From Arcuatula senhousia (Eukaryota > Mollusca > Bivalvia > Mytilida > Mytilidae): 64,000 bases of DNA. The position numbers and the translations under genes were made by a program. The notes under the pieces are model-generated. The model was not told the origin of the DNA. It made no database searches and worked only from the letters and a program-made list of their open reading frames with translations. The stretch covers positions 65,968,867 to 66,032,866 of the forward strand of contig OZ020303.1 in NCBI GenBank assembly GCA_963971305.1, in the 5' to 3' direction. This document shows, in pieces, positions 46,431 to 57,099 of this stretch; within the stretch, counting starts at the first letter, position 1; every line of letters starts with the position of its first letter.

Positions 46431-47866
46431 TACCAAAGGCTATGACCTTAAGTGAAATTGTTTTAAGTACACAAAATGATCCAGAGTTGCAGACAGCTAT
46501 TACTGCCGTCAAAACAAGCAAATGGGAAAGGTCATATGAGAATACAACTTTAAATAGAAATGCCGAAGGATTTACAAATGCGTGTTATTGAGCTTGCGCA
46601 CGAGGGACACTCTGGAATTGTACGTACAAAACAACTGTTAAAAGAAAAGGTTTATTTCGCTGGAATAGATAATCTTGTTGAACAAGTTTGTAAAGCATGT
46701 ATACCTTCAAGGCTTGTTTAGCGTCAACACCGAAGACCGTTTTTGAGCCTTTGAGTTAGTTACCATTACAAGTCTGGGAGAATCGATTTTATTAATCCTT
46801 TCATCGGTTGATATGACTTAATTACAAATACCAAAAACGTGGGTATAAACGGTTAATTTGGATATGCTATATATCGATATATATTACAAGGGAAGAAACC
46901 TGGTGTTTTAAACAATTTTGAATTTAAAAATCGGAAATTTCAGCGACAAAATTATTAAAAATTTTATGGTAAATCGTGTCAGACAAGTCTGACGACCAGG
47001 CTTGTGATTACCCTCGGGCACCTCTGGTCCACCAGCAGCGGTTATCGTCCAGTGGTTTCAAATTCACAAATACCAAAAAAAAAAAAAAACGCGGGTTTAA
47101 ACGGTTAATTTGGATATGCTGTATATCAATATTTCAAGGAGTATTCTCTCATCAGGAGCATGGTCGTAATTGACGAGTACTTGAGGTTTCCAGTAGTTGA
47201 ACATTTGATTAGTTTTACGCCAAAGATAGTTATTCCGCTTTTGGATAAAATTTTCAGTACAATGGGTATTCCGGCAATATTGAAAAATGATAACGGACCA
47301 CCGTTTAATTCTGAGGAGTTTCGAAAATTTGCCAACACTTTAGGATTTAAGCATAGGAATATAACACCATTATGGCCAAGAGCAAATGTAGAGAGTGAGA
47401 GATTCGTGAAGACCATAGGAAAAGCTATACGTACTTCCAATACAGAACAACTTAGCTGGAAGCAGGAAATTCATACTTTCTTAAGAAATTATAGAGCAGC
47501 AACTCATGCTACAACGGGACAATCTCCTGGAAAATTGATATTTGGGCGAAATTTTACCGTTAAAATACCACAATTCCAAACCGTTAACCACCCGATGATC
47601 GGAAATTGCGCGAAACCAACAAAAAGAAGAGAGGAAAGATGAAAGAAAATTTTGAAGAAAGACATTAGGTGAAGCCTTCTAATTTCAAAATTTGGTGAAA
47701 CAAGAAAAAAAGGACAAACTTACAACACCATTTAATCCGTCACCACTGACTGTAAAAACAAAGAAAGGAACTATGATAACGGCAAGTAACTGACAGAGAG
47801 AGATAACTAGAAATGTGTCATATTTCAAGAAGGTAACACTGTTAAGTGACACTGAAATGGATGAGA
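46431..47866 (+). pseudogene. Ty3/gypsy integrase, interrupted
   Basis: Zinc-binding H2C2 region: VIELAHEGHSGIVRTKQLL to CKAC (about 46580-46710). The approach to the catalytic core continues, with stops, to about 46814, where a repeat insert (46815-47157) splits it. The core resumes at 47158 with VVIDEYLRFPVVE (first Asp), ILKNDNGPPFNSEEF (second Asp) and ANVESERF (Glu), so the DDE residues survive in a 160-codon open frame to 47642. After a frameshift, C-terminal residues (a PFNPSPLTVKTKKGTMITAS block, then REITRNVSYFKKV) run to about 47866, where family S begins. No LTR or gag is seen. Confidence 0.88.
46815..47157. repeat. repeat insert in gypsy integrase, with ribozyme-like end
   Basis: Begins 'attacaaataccaaaaacg' and ends 'ttctctcatcaggagcat'. 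'gtttaaacggttaatttgga' occurs near its right end and in diverged form near its left. A 15-base A run lies at about 47077. The right end carries, on the minus strand, CUGAUGAG-12 nt-GAAA with flanking AUGCU/AGCAU arms. Confidence 0.6.
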
Positions 47867-47867
47867 G

Positions 47868-48045
47868 AAGCAGAGGTACCAATAGGGTATCTGAATGTCA
47901 AAAGTCCGAAAAGGCAGAGACAAAACCAGTAAACACCAACAAGAACAGGACAAAACAGACAACATGTCAAAACATGGAAACACAAAATAACTGAATGTCA
48001 ATCAACAACGCGAACTCAAGTCGAAACGAGTGTGAGCTCAGGTGG
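47868..48045 (+). repeat. family S copy
   Basis: Near-duplicate of 34795-34975, from 'agaagcagaggtaccaat' to 'gtgagctcaggt'. Directly joined on its right to the Penelope-like RT fragment. Confidence 0.75.
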
Positions 48046-48300
48046 AAAGTTGAAGTCATCATGTTTGTCAAAGAGCTTTGTTGAACGTTTTCCTTGAGAG
48101 TCAATTTCAAGATGGAGATCTAAATATGAAGCAGACTTCCTATAATCCGTAGTGTCCTTAATCTCAAGTTCCTGGGGATATATAAGATGGAGAAAGTCAC
48201 CAAATCGGGAATTGTTCAGTGAAAGGACATCATCAATATATCGGAAAGTGAGGTTAAAAGAGAGAGCTAGTCTACGATCTTTTTGAGATATTAGACTCAC
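48040..48300 (-). pseudogene. Penelope-like RT fragment, palm region
   Basis: Minus-strand frame with FNLTFRYIDDVLSLNN (catalytic DD), ELEIKDTT, ASYLDLHLEID and DKHDDFNFP, after which it runs into family S. It is close to the copy at the start of the window. Only about 87 codons remain. Confidence 0.85.
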
Positions 48301-48896
48301 AAAGCAATGAAAATCCTACCGAGAACATCAGGCAGGATTCGAAATCGTCCGAAGTATTTGATCGATTATGTTTTGGTTAAATATTCGAGCAATGCGTTAC
48401 GGGCATAATAATCCCGTGCTCAAGCTTGAAATATATAATCGAAAGTGAACTTCTTGTTGAACTTCTATCGATTTGATGTTTACTGTGTGTTAGTTTGTGC
48501 TTTGTTATTGATTATCAATAGGGGAAGGTTGGCGCCAAAAAACTAGTTTAACCCAGCCACATTTTTAATGTGCCTGTCCTAAGCCAGGAATCTTTATCAA
48601 AGCTTATGTTTGTATTTAGTCGAACTTATGTTATTTGTTTTTTTGTCAAGAAGTGGGTCTTTCATTGCACTCTAGGATTTGGCTAGAATCATATGTAGTT
48701 TATTATCGATTCAGGGGCCAATTAAAAAACAGCAAACAGCGATTGCTGGCCACATTGAAGGCTGCTGACTGTTTTCCATTGTGGATGTTTTAAATTTACG
48801 TTTATATTGTTGGTCGTGTCGCGTACACTTATTCCACATCTCATTTTCTTCTATATTATGATACAAATTGTATTTGTTGAACTTTGTTCATTTTCC
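48301..48896. other. repeat fragments, no gene
   Basis: 48526-48600 repeats the tail seen at 840-910. 48755-48850 is a reverse copy of the short GTGTCGCGTACACTTATTCC element. The remainder is unrecognised. Confidence 0.5.
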
Positions 48897-48938
48897 GAAA
48901 TACAAATGACAACAAAGTTCCAGACAATAAATTTTGCT

Positions 48939-48982
48939 ACGCCTGACGCGCGTTTCGTCTTTTCAAGACTCATCAGAGGCGC
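48939..48982 (-). ncRNA. hammerhead ribozyme, array 2, intact
   Basis: Minus strand: GCGCCU / CUGAUGA / GUCUU-GAA-AAGAC stem II / GAAA / minimal CGCGCG stem III / GUC cut / AGGCGU closing stem I. All invariant bases are present. Compared with array 1 it has one base change in the stem II loop and a better paired stem I. Confidence 0.87.
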
Positions 48983-49296
48983 TCTACCAAAAATATTGAA
49001 AATGCCAAACACTGTATGAATATGAAGAGCATAGAACAGTATAACCAAAAATACCAAACTGGGGAACCAAATTATTACTAAGATATTCAACCTATGTCTG
49101 GGGTAGGAAGAACCTTAGGGTTTAGACAATTTTGAAATTTAGACGGATAATTTAAAGCTTTGATGTATTCTCCAACTCATAAGTGTTGGTGCCGGAGCGG
49201 GCTAACCTCGGGGAATTTAAACTCCACCAGCAGTGCTAACCTTCACGTGTGTTCGAAATACAAATGACAACAAAGTTCCAGACAATAAATTTTGCT

Positions 49297-49340
49297 ACGC
49301 CTGACGCGCGTTTCGTCTTTTCAAGACTAATCAGAGGCGC
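49297..49340 (-). ncRNA. hammerhead ribozyme, array 2, mutated core
   Basis: Same as the preceding copy except CUGAUGAG reads CUGAUUAG (plus-strand 'gactaatcag'). The change replaces the invariant G8, the general base, so cleavage should be strongly impaired (established hammerhead biochemistry). Confidence 0.8.
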
Positions 49341-49680
49341 TCTACCAAAAATATTGAAAATGCCAAACACTGTATGAATATGAAGAGCATAGAACAGTAT
49401 AACCAAAAATACCAAACTGGGGAACCAAATTATTACTAAGATATTCAACCTATGTCTGGGGTAGGAAGAACCTTAGGGTTTAGACAATTTTGAAATTTAG
49501 ACGGATAATTTAAAGCTTTGATGTATTCTCCAACTCATAAGTGTTGGTGCCGGAGCGGGCTAACCTCGGGGAATTTAAACTCCACCAGCAGTGCTAACCT
49601 TCACGTGTGTTCGAAATACAAATGACAACAAAGTTCCAGACAATAAATTTTGCTACGCCTGACGCGCGTTTCGTCTTTTA

Positions 49681-50426
49681 GCTTTAATTGAACAGCTGAT
49701 ATAAAGGACTTGAATATGCGATCTGGTTTACTATGTTTATCATTGTTTTATATATGATGCTGTTTAATATTTGGAGAGTTGTAATTAAGTATAAGAAATT
49801 AAAACAGAGTTTTAATGAATACAACGATTTTACACACACACCTTCCAAAATACCCCCTTATATCATAGATTGGGAAGCTTTCACTATACATGGAGTGTAC
49901 CTATGTTTCACGTTCCGCGCCTTCTCGTCGCAGGCTGGACAAAAATGGTAAGTGAAAATTGTAATAAATGACTGGGTTTCCAAGGGCATATACTGAAAGC
50001 TGGAGTGGAGTGGAGTCTGAAGCGGGGTTCTGGGTTGGGATAGATGGATAATTATTTTTACCTGTTATTTTTGTAACTTATATATAAATTAATATTGATG
50101 AATAGGGTTAACCTACTTATGTAAAGTTTTTCTAATCACATTTTTGTCGGATTTGTATTTTTGTCAAGTTCAAATGATTTGCCTATAATGCTATAAATGC
50201 TGCATATCATGAGTCAATTTGCTGTTGCAAGTATTTTTAATAAAAGTGAGTAATAAGTGCTATCAATTTAAGGGCAAACTGACCATGAATTTGTTGCAAA
50301 GCCCCTTAAAGGTCATGGTGTTGATAATCCAAACAGTTGAAATTCACATATCACTCAATACTTCACGAATTAAGGATTTCTTTCCCCGCATATTTTGGTT
50401 TTGAACTTAGAAAAGTTTCATTTCAG
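49681..50426 (+). other. no confirmed gene
   Basis: A 72-codon frame at 49733-49951 ends in a possible donor ('aaaatg|gtaagt') but is not recognised. A GGAGTGGAGTGGAGT stretch at about 50000 faces ACTCCACTCCACT repeats at 50868-50960. Confidence 0.35.
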
Positions 50427-50547
50427 TTCATGCGTTCAATAGTGCAAGGGGATCAGAAATGTTTAATTTTCGAAAAATGTCAAAAAAAATCTTTGAAAAG
50501 GACCTACGCTGAGGTGTTGAAGGGTCAAGAAAATGAAGACAACCTAG
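50427..50547 (+). CDS. orphan exon candidate
   Basis: A good acceptor ('gtttcatttcag') and donor (CTAG|gtgaga) bound 121 bp open in one frame, phase 0 in and phase 1 out. It encodes a Lys/Glu-rich peptide with EKCQKKSLKRTYAEVLKGQE. No domain is recognised. A phase-1 open stretch beginning at about 50962 (after CTACTGCAG) would continue it for about 28 codons to TGA, but that stretch overlaps family S-like sequence. Low confidence. Confidence 0.3.
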
Positions 50548-50867
50548 GTGAGAATTTGACTTACGCCAATAAAAAATATACATCTGTTTCGTGCTTCCCT
50601 ACATACCCTATTTATTTTACCTACCCAAAAGGTTTTATTGGCATTTTTTAACAAGCACTGTTAACGTTGGGATAGCTTCCCCATTGACTCAATGTAAAAT
50701 AATTTTGTTATAAAAAATAATTTTCCTATTTAACTACTCTAATTTTCAAACAAACATATATATTGTTTTGGCCTTATTCTTATTGTTCATGTATGCATTA
50801 CACCAGATTAATTTCATTGTTTTAATATAATAATTATAATAATTTATAGGCTCCATTCTACTTAAGA

Positions 50868-50962
50868 CTCAACTCGATGGCACCACTCCAGATTTCACTC
50901 CACTCCACACCACTCCAAACTTCACTCCACTCCACTCCAAGACTCCACTCCACTCTACTGCA
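50868..50962 (+). repeat. CACTCCACTC low-complexity tract
   Basis: Irregular ACTCCACTCC tandem words; the reverse complement of a shorter tract near 50000. Confidence 0.75.
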
Positions 50963-51259
50963 GCTCTAAGTCAGCCACAGGATGAAAGAGGCAAAAGTGC
51001 AATAGAATATTTGAAAGGCCTGACAAAAACATCGCTATCTGAAATGTGAACTTAAGTTAAAACGAAACTGAACTCTAGTGCCCCGAAAGGGTAAAAATTT
51101 TTGATCGATAAGTCACACCCGTCACGATATTGTGATGATATTTAACCTAATTTATAACATGGTTTCCACAAAAAATGAAAATTTGTCATATGATTTGTGC
51201 ACTTTTGCTTGCTGATTTGTTTCTTCGTTCACATGAATCAGAATTCTAACAATCACTTA

Positions 51260-51640
51260 TAGACATTATAGATCGTAGACTAGCTCTTTTTAACCCCACT
51301 TTCCCTTATATTGATGATGTCCTTTCGTTGAACAATTCTCGATTAGGCGACGTTTTCCATCTCATATATCCTTCGGAACATGCGATGAAGGACACAACGG
51401 ATTCTAGGATCTGCTTCATTTTTAGATCTACATCTCGAAATAGACTCTCAAGGAAAATTTTCTCAACAAACCTCTATGACAAACATGGTTATGTTTACTT
51501 TCCAATGGTCAACTCTCCTTTCTTGTGTTGCAACAACTCACCCGCTCTAGCTTTAAATGGGGAGTTTTCGTAGCACAATTGATTCGTTACTCCAGAGCTT
51601 GTGGGAATTACTAACACAGGGTTACGTTGTTCTCCGTTGC
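51260..51640 (+). pseudogene. Penelope-like RT fragment, decayed
   Basis: PYIDDVLSLNNSRLGDVFHL and KDTTDS in one frame, then frameshifts through 'tttttagatctacatctcga' (LDLHLEID equivalent) and GVFVAQLIRYSRAC to about 51600. It is more decayed than the 48.2-kb copy. Confidence 0.8.
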
Positions 51641-51739
51641 TGTCTTAACTCAAGAAATTTACTGAAGACACCATGAGCTCATAGCTATATATAGACAAAT
51701 AATGGTATTCCTATCTCTCAGATGGGCACAGATGTTGGT

Positions 51740-52290
51740 TTGTAATAGGTGTTTTGTTTGTCTTCATTTACCGGATTTGACACACTGAATTTGAAATTGG
51801 CAACGTGACTAATAGGTTATAGCAAGCATGAACTCTGCTTACCCTTCCAGGGCAACCGAGTTCACTCTCGTTTTGACTTCAGGTTGCGTTGTTGGTTTCT
51901 GTTCGGTTGATTTTTGTGTTCTTTGTGTTTTGTTTGGTTTCGTGCCGTTCGTTCGTATTTACTGGTTTTGTCGAGCTCATTCAGATTTTTGTCATCTGCC
52001 GCAACGTAAAGCGTGGACATAGAAATGCCGGTGTCTGTCCGTCCGCCCGTCCGTCACTTTTTTCGTAACAGTTTACTCAGCAACTATTTATGATAGGCTT
52101 TCGATATTTGGTATACAGCTTCAAGTGGGAGTCCTATATGGTGGAATGCATTTTCAGATCTGTCATTTATCTACTTCCAGTTTAACGAGCTGACTGAAAT
52201 TTTTCCCGTTCAACGGGCGGGGGACCTAGAATCTGTTCTTGTTGACGCTCAAATGCCGCCTGGGTGCCTCTTTGCTTCTATATATTGTAT
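51740..52290 (-). repeat. family S reverse copies and satellite piece
   Basis: 51740-51790 and 51828-52015 are reverse family S ('gagttcactctcgttttgac', 'gcgttgttggtt'). 52025-52215 is the reverse of the 16790-17175 element (TCCG head, 'ttgatatttggtatacagct'-like unit). 52231-52285 is again family S. Confidence 0.65.
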
Positions 52291-52369
52291 TCAATTTTGT
52301 AAGCTGACAAAAATGGAATTTTATTTTTTAGGTTTCTGTCTCTGCCATTTTAAATTTTAACAATTACGC

Positions 52370-52530
52370 CATTGCATAAATTAATTAGGCGATGGCATAA
52401 AACGCAATTTATGCCATCGCTCAATAATGTTTGCCATAGCATAACTATTTATGCAATCACATTAATGAATCAAGCAATCGCATAAATGAATTATGCAATC
52501 GCAAAAATGAATTACGCACTAGCATTAAAA
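52370..52530 (+). repeat. minisatellite 'atgcaatcgcataaatgaat'
   Basis: About seven imperfect units of 20-24 bp built on 'tatgcaatcgcataaa'. Each unit is itself partly palindromic (gcaatcgcat / atgcgattgc). Confidence 0.8.
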
Positions 52531-52737
52531 CGCAATTGTGACCATTGCCCCCTTTTTTCTCTATTACCCCTAACAAAATAAAATTTCTATAAAAATGATT
52601 TAATTAGTCTTTTCTTGTCATTTCTAAATCATATCAAAATATTGCTATTTTATACTATCCAAATTTTTTATCCACTGGTATGCATAAAGCTTTATATATT
52701 TATATATAAAACATATAAAATCCATGCCTTTTCAAAG

Positions 52738-53223
52738 TATACTCACTCAAAAAAAATTACGCAACAATACAAAATTTCCCTATATATTCTAAATAAACTT
52801 ACCTAATTTTATTTTTGCAAAGCCATTTCTTAACCGATTTTAACGAAATAAAAACCAAAAGAACGAGAAAAGATTGAAATTTATTTTTATTTCTCAGCAA
52901 AATCGTCACTTCACTGATTTTTAAGATATCACAAGTAGAAATCAACGGTTAATTTTATTCGTCAACAACCCGTTTAAATCAACCAACATTTTCCGTGGAA
53001 AAACATTGGTTATGTTCTACTCGCTTTCTATCAAAAACCGTAACAGCTAGGATTTTCACCAAAACATAAAAAATAAACTTCACTTGTTTGTCTTTTTCTT
53101 GATTTTTATTTGATTAAAAATGATTGAAAAACGGCTTGGCAATATCAATTTATAATAAGGTAGGTTTACTTAAAACATATAGGGAAATTTTCCACTGTTG
53201 CGTAACTTTTTTGAGAGAGTATA
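52738..53223 (+). mobile_element. Tc1/mariner-type MITE, 486 bp
   Basis: TATACTCACTCAAAAAAAAT and the inverted TATACTCTCTCAAAAAAGTT start imperfect terminal inverted repeats of about 70 bp that share TTACGCAACA, AAATTTCCCTATAT and TAAAC.TACCT. They are bounded by TATA at both ends, fitting TA insertion. There is no transposase. Ends of this kind are typical of Tc1/mariner MITEs (family knowledge). Confidence 0.85.
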
Positions 53224-53455
53224 GAATGAAATTTCAAAATATAATTATCTAAATAACCACCATTACTATTTTTATAATACACTATGACAAGTAGATCCGA
53301 TATGCTGGTTACTTCCGGTATGCTAATGTCAGTATTGTGACAGACCCCTCTCTTTTAAATTACACAAATGTCTGAATACCACAAAGTCTCCTTTGCATAG
53401 TGACCCACCATTTCTCTAATAATTAACTGAATTGCCAATAATATTTTTTGTATGA

Positions 53456-54469
53456 TAATTTATTGTCTGGAACTTTGGATTATTTGCGCTCGGGTAAGAC
53501 CAAAGATTTATGTTCTTGTATTTTTATTTATGCTTTAAAACTGCGAATACAATATATGATTTGAATATATTTTTATTTTTGTTAATTGAAATAAATAATT
53601 GCATTTCTAACATGTTGACCTTCAAGGGCTTAGTTTAATACAACAGAACTATTTTAACGATTTATCATAGCAATGTATTGCATAAAGAAGTTTCTGTTGT
53701 TGCATTTCGAAAAGTAGGAAAGTGTATCTATATCAAACGATATATCGGGTGTTTTTTAATATTTGCAAGTTCTGTTTATTTTCTGAAATCTTTTTAATAA
53801 CCTTATCATGTAATACCTCATAACAAACTAGTTGGCTGTAATGCCAAAAGTAAGCTATCACATGAAGAGCACAGTATGAATAAAAACAAAACAAATTGAA
53901 ACTAGCCTTTGTCCTGGATAATTATAATACATAATCAAGACAATTTGGACATTAAACCCCCAAAAATTATTTTAATGGCATTTTTTTTACAAAAGGATCA
54001 AGTAGAACTGTTCGCATTAAATTGCATTATTAGAAGTGTTATATTGTGATGCAAAAATAACATAATACAAGTAAGACTATACAGAGCCGATATATGAAGG
54101 GGGGATCTCAGTATGGGTTTGCGAAAAGGGAAAAATCTAGTATATACTCATTTTCCTATCCGATTATTAGGGGGAAGAATCAGTATATACTGATATTTCC
54201 GAGGGGAAGAATCAGTATATACTCTTGCGGGGGGAGATGAGTAAGGGGAAAACTGGTATGTAACACCGGTAGAATATAAGCTTTGATAAAACAAAAACAG
54301 AAGCCAAAAAAAAATATTACAACAATGACTTAACAGATAAAATCAAATTTAAAAAAAAATAGTCAAACGTGGTCAAATTTTGGAAATATGTGTCTTTCCA
54401 ACACATATTCCAGTACTCGAAAATATATAAGAGCACACAACTGAAGCACGGGCTGCTTTGACTTATTAC
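53456..54469 (+). other. no gene; one small repeat
   Basis: AT-rich. 54145-54240 has 'aagaatcagtatatact' tandem words with G-runs. Confidence 0.4.
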
Positions 54470-54640
54470 ACGTATATTTATCTAATCATTATACAGATAC
54501 CTGCTGAGATACAATGACAATAAAATCACATTAATTAACACTTTATTTAGCAAACCCCAGTGGTTGGCTTAGAAAAATAATGACCTGTGATTTACTTAAT
54601 TACTAGGAATAGTAAACTGTAATTTAACAGTTTCAAAATT

Positions 54641-56020
54641 ATTATTGCTCCTAATCCGTCTTGAAAAGATTTGGATACGTGTGTGTATAATTTTCTGTAG
54701 TATGCTAAATGAATACATCTATAATGACCTTCTGTAAAATATGGAGTTCTGGAGTATATATACATCTTTTATTTGTACCCACAATATAGGTCCATTGCAA
54801 TATGTTTGTAAGTATCAGGGGTGTCTTAAGGTTTTTTTTGACAGGGGGGCCACGGTAGAGAAAGGGGGTCCAAAGGTAAAAAAAAAACTAATTTTGCCAA
54901 AATTTTGCACGAAAATCATAGTTTTGCAACAAAAGAGGACCCCCTTTCTGGATCTGCCATTGAGTATGAGCAATTTTAATCGACTTTAAGCATTCGGTTT
55001 ATACCTATGTTAAAAAAAAGTAGCAACCTAGCTGTACCTAAAGCCACTGATTCTTATTCATTGTACAAACTATAGCAATGCTATTACAAAAAACATGTAT
55101 TACAAGTCTGAATCAGATTTTACATTTGTGTTACCACTCAATATGTAAAATGTATACCCTCTAATCAAACATCATCCCTCTGATACTTGTAGTTGCTGTG
55201 ATATGAACTTAAACCCCAGTCATTCATGTAGGTCAAGGTATGAATCAAACTGACCAAATGTATATCATTATCAACAGGGTCTTGCTCTTCTCTACCAAAT
55301 TTTATTATTTTATCACTGTGACTATAGCCTATGTGCCATACACCCCCTCTTAATTTTACTTCGATTTTTTCATCTCCTGTCTTTCTCTTTAGAATTCACT
55401 ACATTGATTTTTTTCTTTCCAAAAAACATTCATCTGTTGCAGTTTGGCCTCAAAATTATTATATTTAACTTGATTCTGCAATTTTGTAAACATGGCAATC
55501 GCATGGACATGAAAAGGAAAGTAGATGTGAAATTTTAACGCATTAAAACGTTTTATTTCAAGAAGAAAAAAACAAAATATTTTCCCTAAAATTGTCTTTC
55601 CTCTTCTGTCCTCTTTAGTCGACACCCCAAAACGAAAGAAGTCCTTGACGTGTCGTTTTCACTTCAAGCCATGCGATTGCCGAATTTCATAACTGCTGAC
55701 ATATGATAAAGTCCTATTAAGAAGCCTTAGTACAACGGATAAAAAATAACTTTGATGTTTTGGAAACGAATTATCAATTTATGGATATAATAATAAATTG
55801 ACAAATGTATAGTTCGATACGCCACCTACACAGGCAATTTGTCTTAAAGCCGCCTCACACTTAACCGAAAAAAGTGCGACGAAGGGTAACGAATGGGAAA
55901 ATTGACAAAATAGGCGCGAATTAAACGAATGCAAATAAAAATATCCTCCGAATCATCCGATTATTAACTATTGTTAATTATGATCAACGAACAGTAAGCG
56001 AAGAATGAATATGACTGACG
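54641..56020 (+). other. no recognised gene
   Basis: 54815-54965 is a G/A-rich dispersed repeat ('ggggggccacggtagag', A-runs). The rest is AT-rich until about 55860, where base composition becomes more balanced and CpG-containing just before the ORF at 56021. Confidence 0.4.
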
Positions 56021-56272
56021 ATGGGTCACGATTTTTCGGATGGCTACGTTGAGTACATTATAGCCGAAGATGAGCGAAGAGTTGATATGACCCGAAAACA
56101 CGAACAGATAATGAACGACGGTTTACTATGGCGTGCGATTCGAAACGAAGGCGAACGAAAATATCGGGCGCATCAGGAAATTATGCGGCAGCCACAATCC
56201 CCTCCTGCATCTCCAAGGTCTCCAACGACACCAACTGCAGACAAAGCACCAAATGACATCATTTTTGTGTGA
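56021..56272 (+). CDS. hypothetical 83-residue charged protein
   Basis: ATG at 56021 (an in-frame TGA lies just upstream) to TGA 56270-56272. The first half is acidic and charged (IIAEDERRVDMTRKHEQIMN, probably helical). The second half is a Pro/Ser/Thr-rich tail (PPASPRSPTTP) ending NDIIFV, which resembles a SUMO-interacting motif (acidic residue plus hydrophobic IIFV) at the extreme C-terminus. CpG-containing codons and balanced base use differ from the AT-rich surroundings, arguing for real or recently real coding. No domain is recognised; it could be a last exon, since no upstream frame constrains it. Confidence 0.5.
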   Translation: MGHDFSDGYVEYIIAEDERRVDMTRKHEQIMNDGLLWRAIRNEGERKYRAHQEIMRQPQSPPASPRSPTTPTADKAPNDIIFV

Positions 56273-56375
56273 AAGAAACACTATATTGACTGTTTGACAG
56301 CTGAATTGGGGGTTGGTTGTACCAGCAATAGCACCACATACACGGCTACAACACTTTCTAAGGAGAAATCATTGA

Positions 56376-56590
56376 CAATCATAAAACTGTCATTTCCTCT
56401 TTTGGCCTTTCTGTTGGTGGCAGTAATGATGACATTCCATCCCTGTATTGGATTCCTAAATTACATAAAAATCCATACAAACAGCGCTTAATTGCAGGGT
56501 CACCCAAATGTACAACTAAGCCTCTTTCAGTTCTGGTAACTTCAATACTAACCCAAACCCAAGACAGTCACAAAAAATATTCTTGGTATA
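56376..56590 (+). pseudogene. Penelope-like RT fragment, N-terminal fingers
   Basis: A frame starting TVISSFGLSVGG reads DDIPSLYWIPKLHKNPYKQR, then IAGSPKCTTKPLSVL, the conserved N-terminal RT block that precedes the palm in this family, and decays by about 56590. It complements the palm-containing pieces elsewhere; the palm itself is missing here. Confidence 0.8.
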
Positions 56591-57099
56591 TATTTGTTAG
56601 CAAATTAATATATTGCCTTGATATTAAAAGAAAAAAACCTTAAATAATTTCATTGTGAAACTTAAGATGTTTGAAATTTGGGTTAAAAAACTAAAAAAAA
56701 AACAATATCCTCTAACTCTTTGCCTAAAATATTATATAACACAAAATAATTAAGCTAAATAGTTTTCATTGCAAAAATACAGCTCTAAACATATATAATC
56801 AAAACAGCATTTCCAATTTTCCTGAACAGAAAATAACATGATTTTTTTTTTACTTTTCATAGAATCTATACCTATTAAAATAGAACAGACTTTAGATTTT
56901 TATGGTCAGTGAACCTATTGTCTTTTTTGTTTATTTAACTTAATTGGTTATACAGTTAATTAAATGTGGGCAAACCAGGACTAAACCTCACCATTTATTT
57001 GTTTTAATTCTACGTTTCCTGGGTTTTATGTTTATCGCGTCAGAAAAAAACACACAGTCTATAATTTTAATAGAATAGATATCAAAATTATTTCAATGA
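56591..57099 (+). other. no recognised feature
   Basis: AT-rich with A-runs; nothing identified. Confidence 0.4.

Larger units (their letters stand above)
48897..49680 (-). mobile_element. hammerhead (retrozyme-like) direct-repeat array 2
   Basis: Two full 358-bp units and the start of a third ('gaaatacaaatgacaacaaa' at 48897, 49255 and 49613). The first two units are nearly identical, so duplication or insertion was recent. Minus-strand cleavage points are predicted at 48944/48945 and 49302/49303, exactly 358 apart; the third ribozyme is cut off at 49680. The Penelope-like RT fragment 600 bp away is on the same strand, though unrelated repeats lie between. Confidence 0.8.
51165..54640 (+). 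mobile_element. third TTAA-family copy, shattered by nested insertions
   Basis: Pieces in the same order as 44503-45652: 51170-51200 ('aatgaaaatttgtcatatga'), 52290-52355 ('aagctgacaaaaatggaatt'), 53352-53455 ('ataccacaaagtctcctttg', 'agtgaccca.catt') and 54470-54610 ('atacagatacctgctgagat'). Between them lie a Penelope-like RT fragment, family S and satellite pieces, a minisatellite and a MITE. The terminal repeats are lost. Confidence 0.65.

Noticed and set aside
49236..49448. Repeated 70-79 codon minus-strand frames in the hammerhead arrays
   Set aside because: They simply recur with the 358-bp unit and cross the ribozyme; such elements are non-coding.
52370..52530. CRISPR-like array from regularly spaced ATGCAATCGCAT words
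   Set aside because: Units are contiguous and variable without unique spacers; it is a minisatellite in a eukaryotic context.
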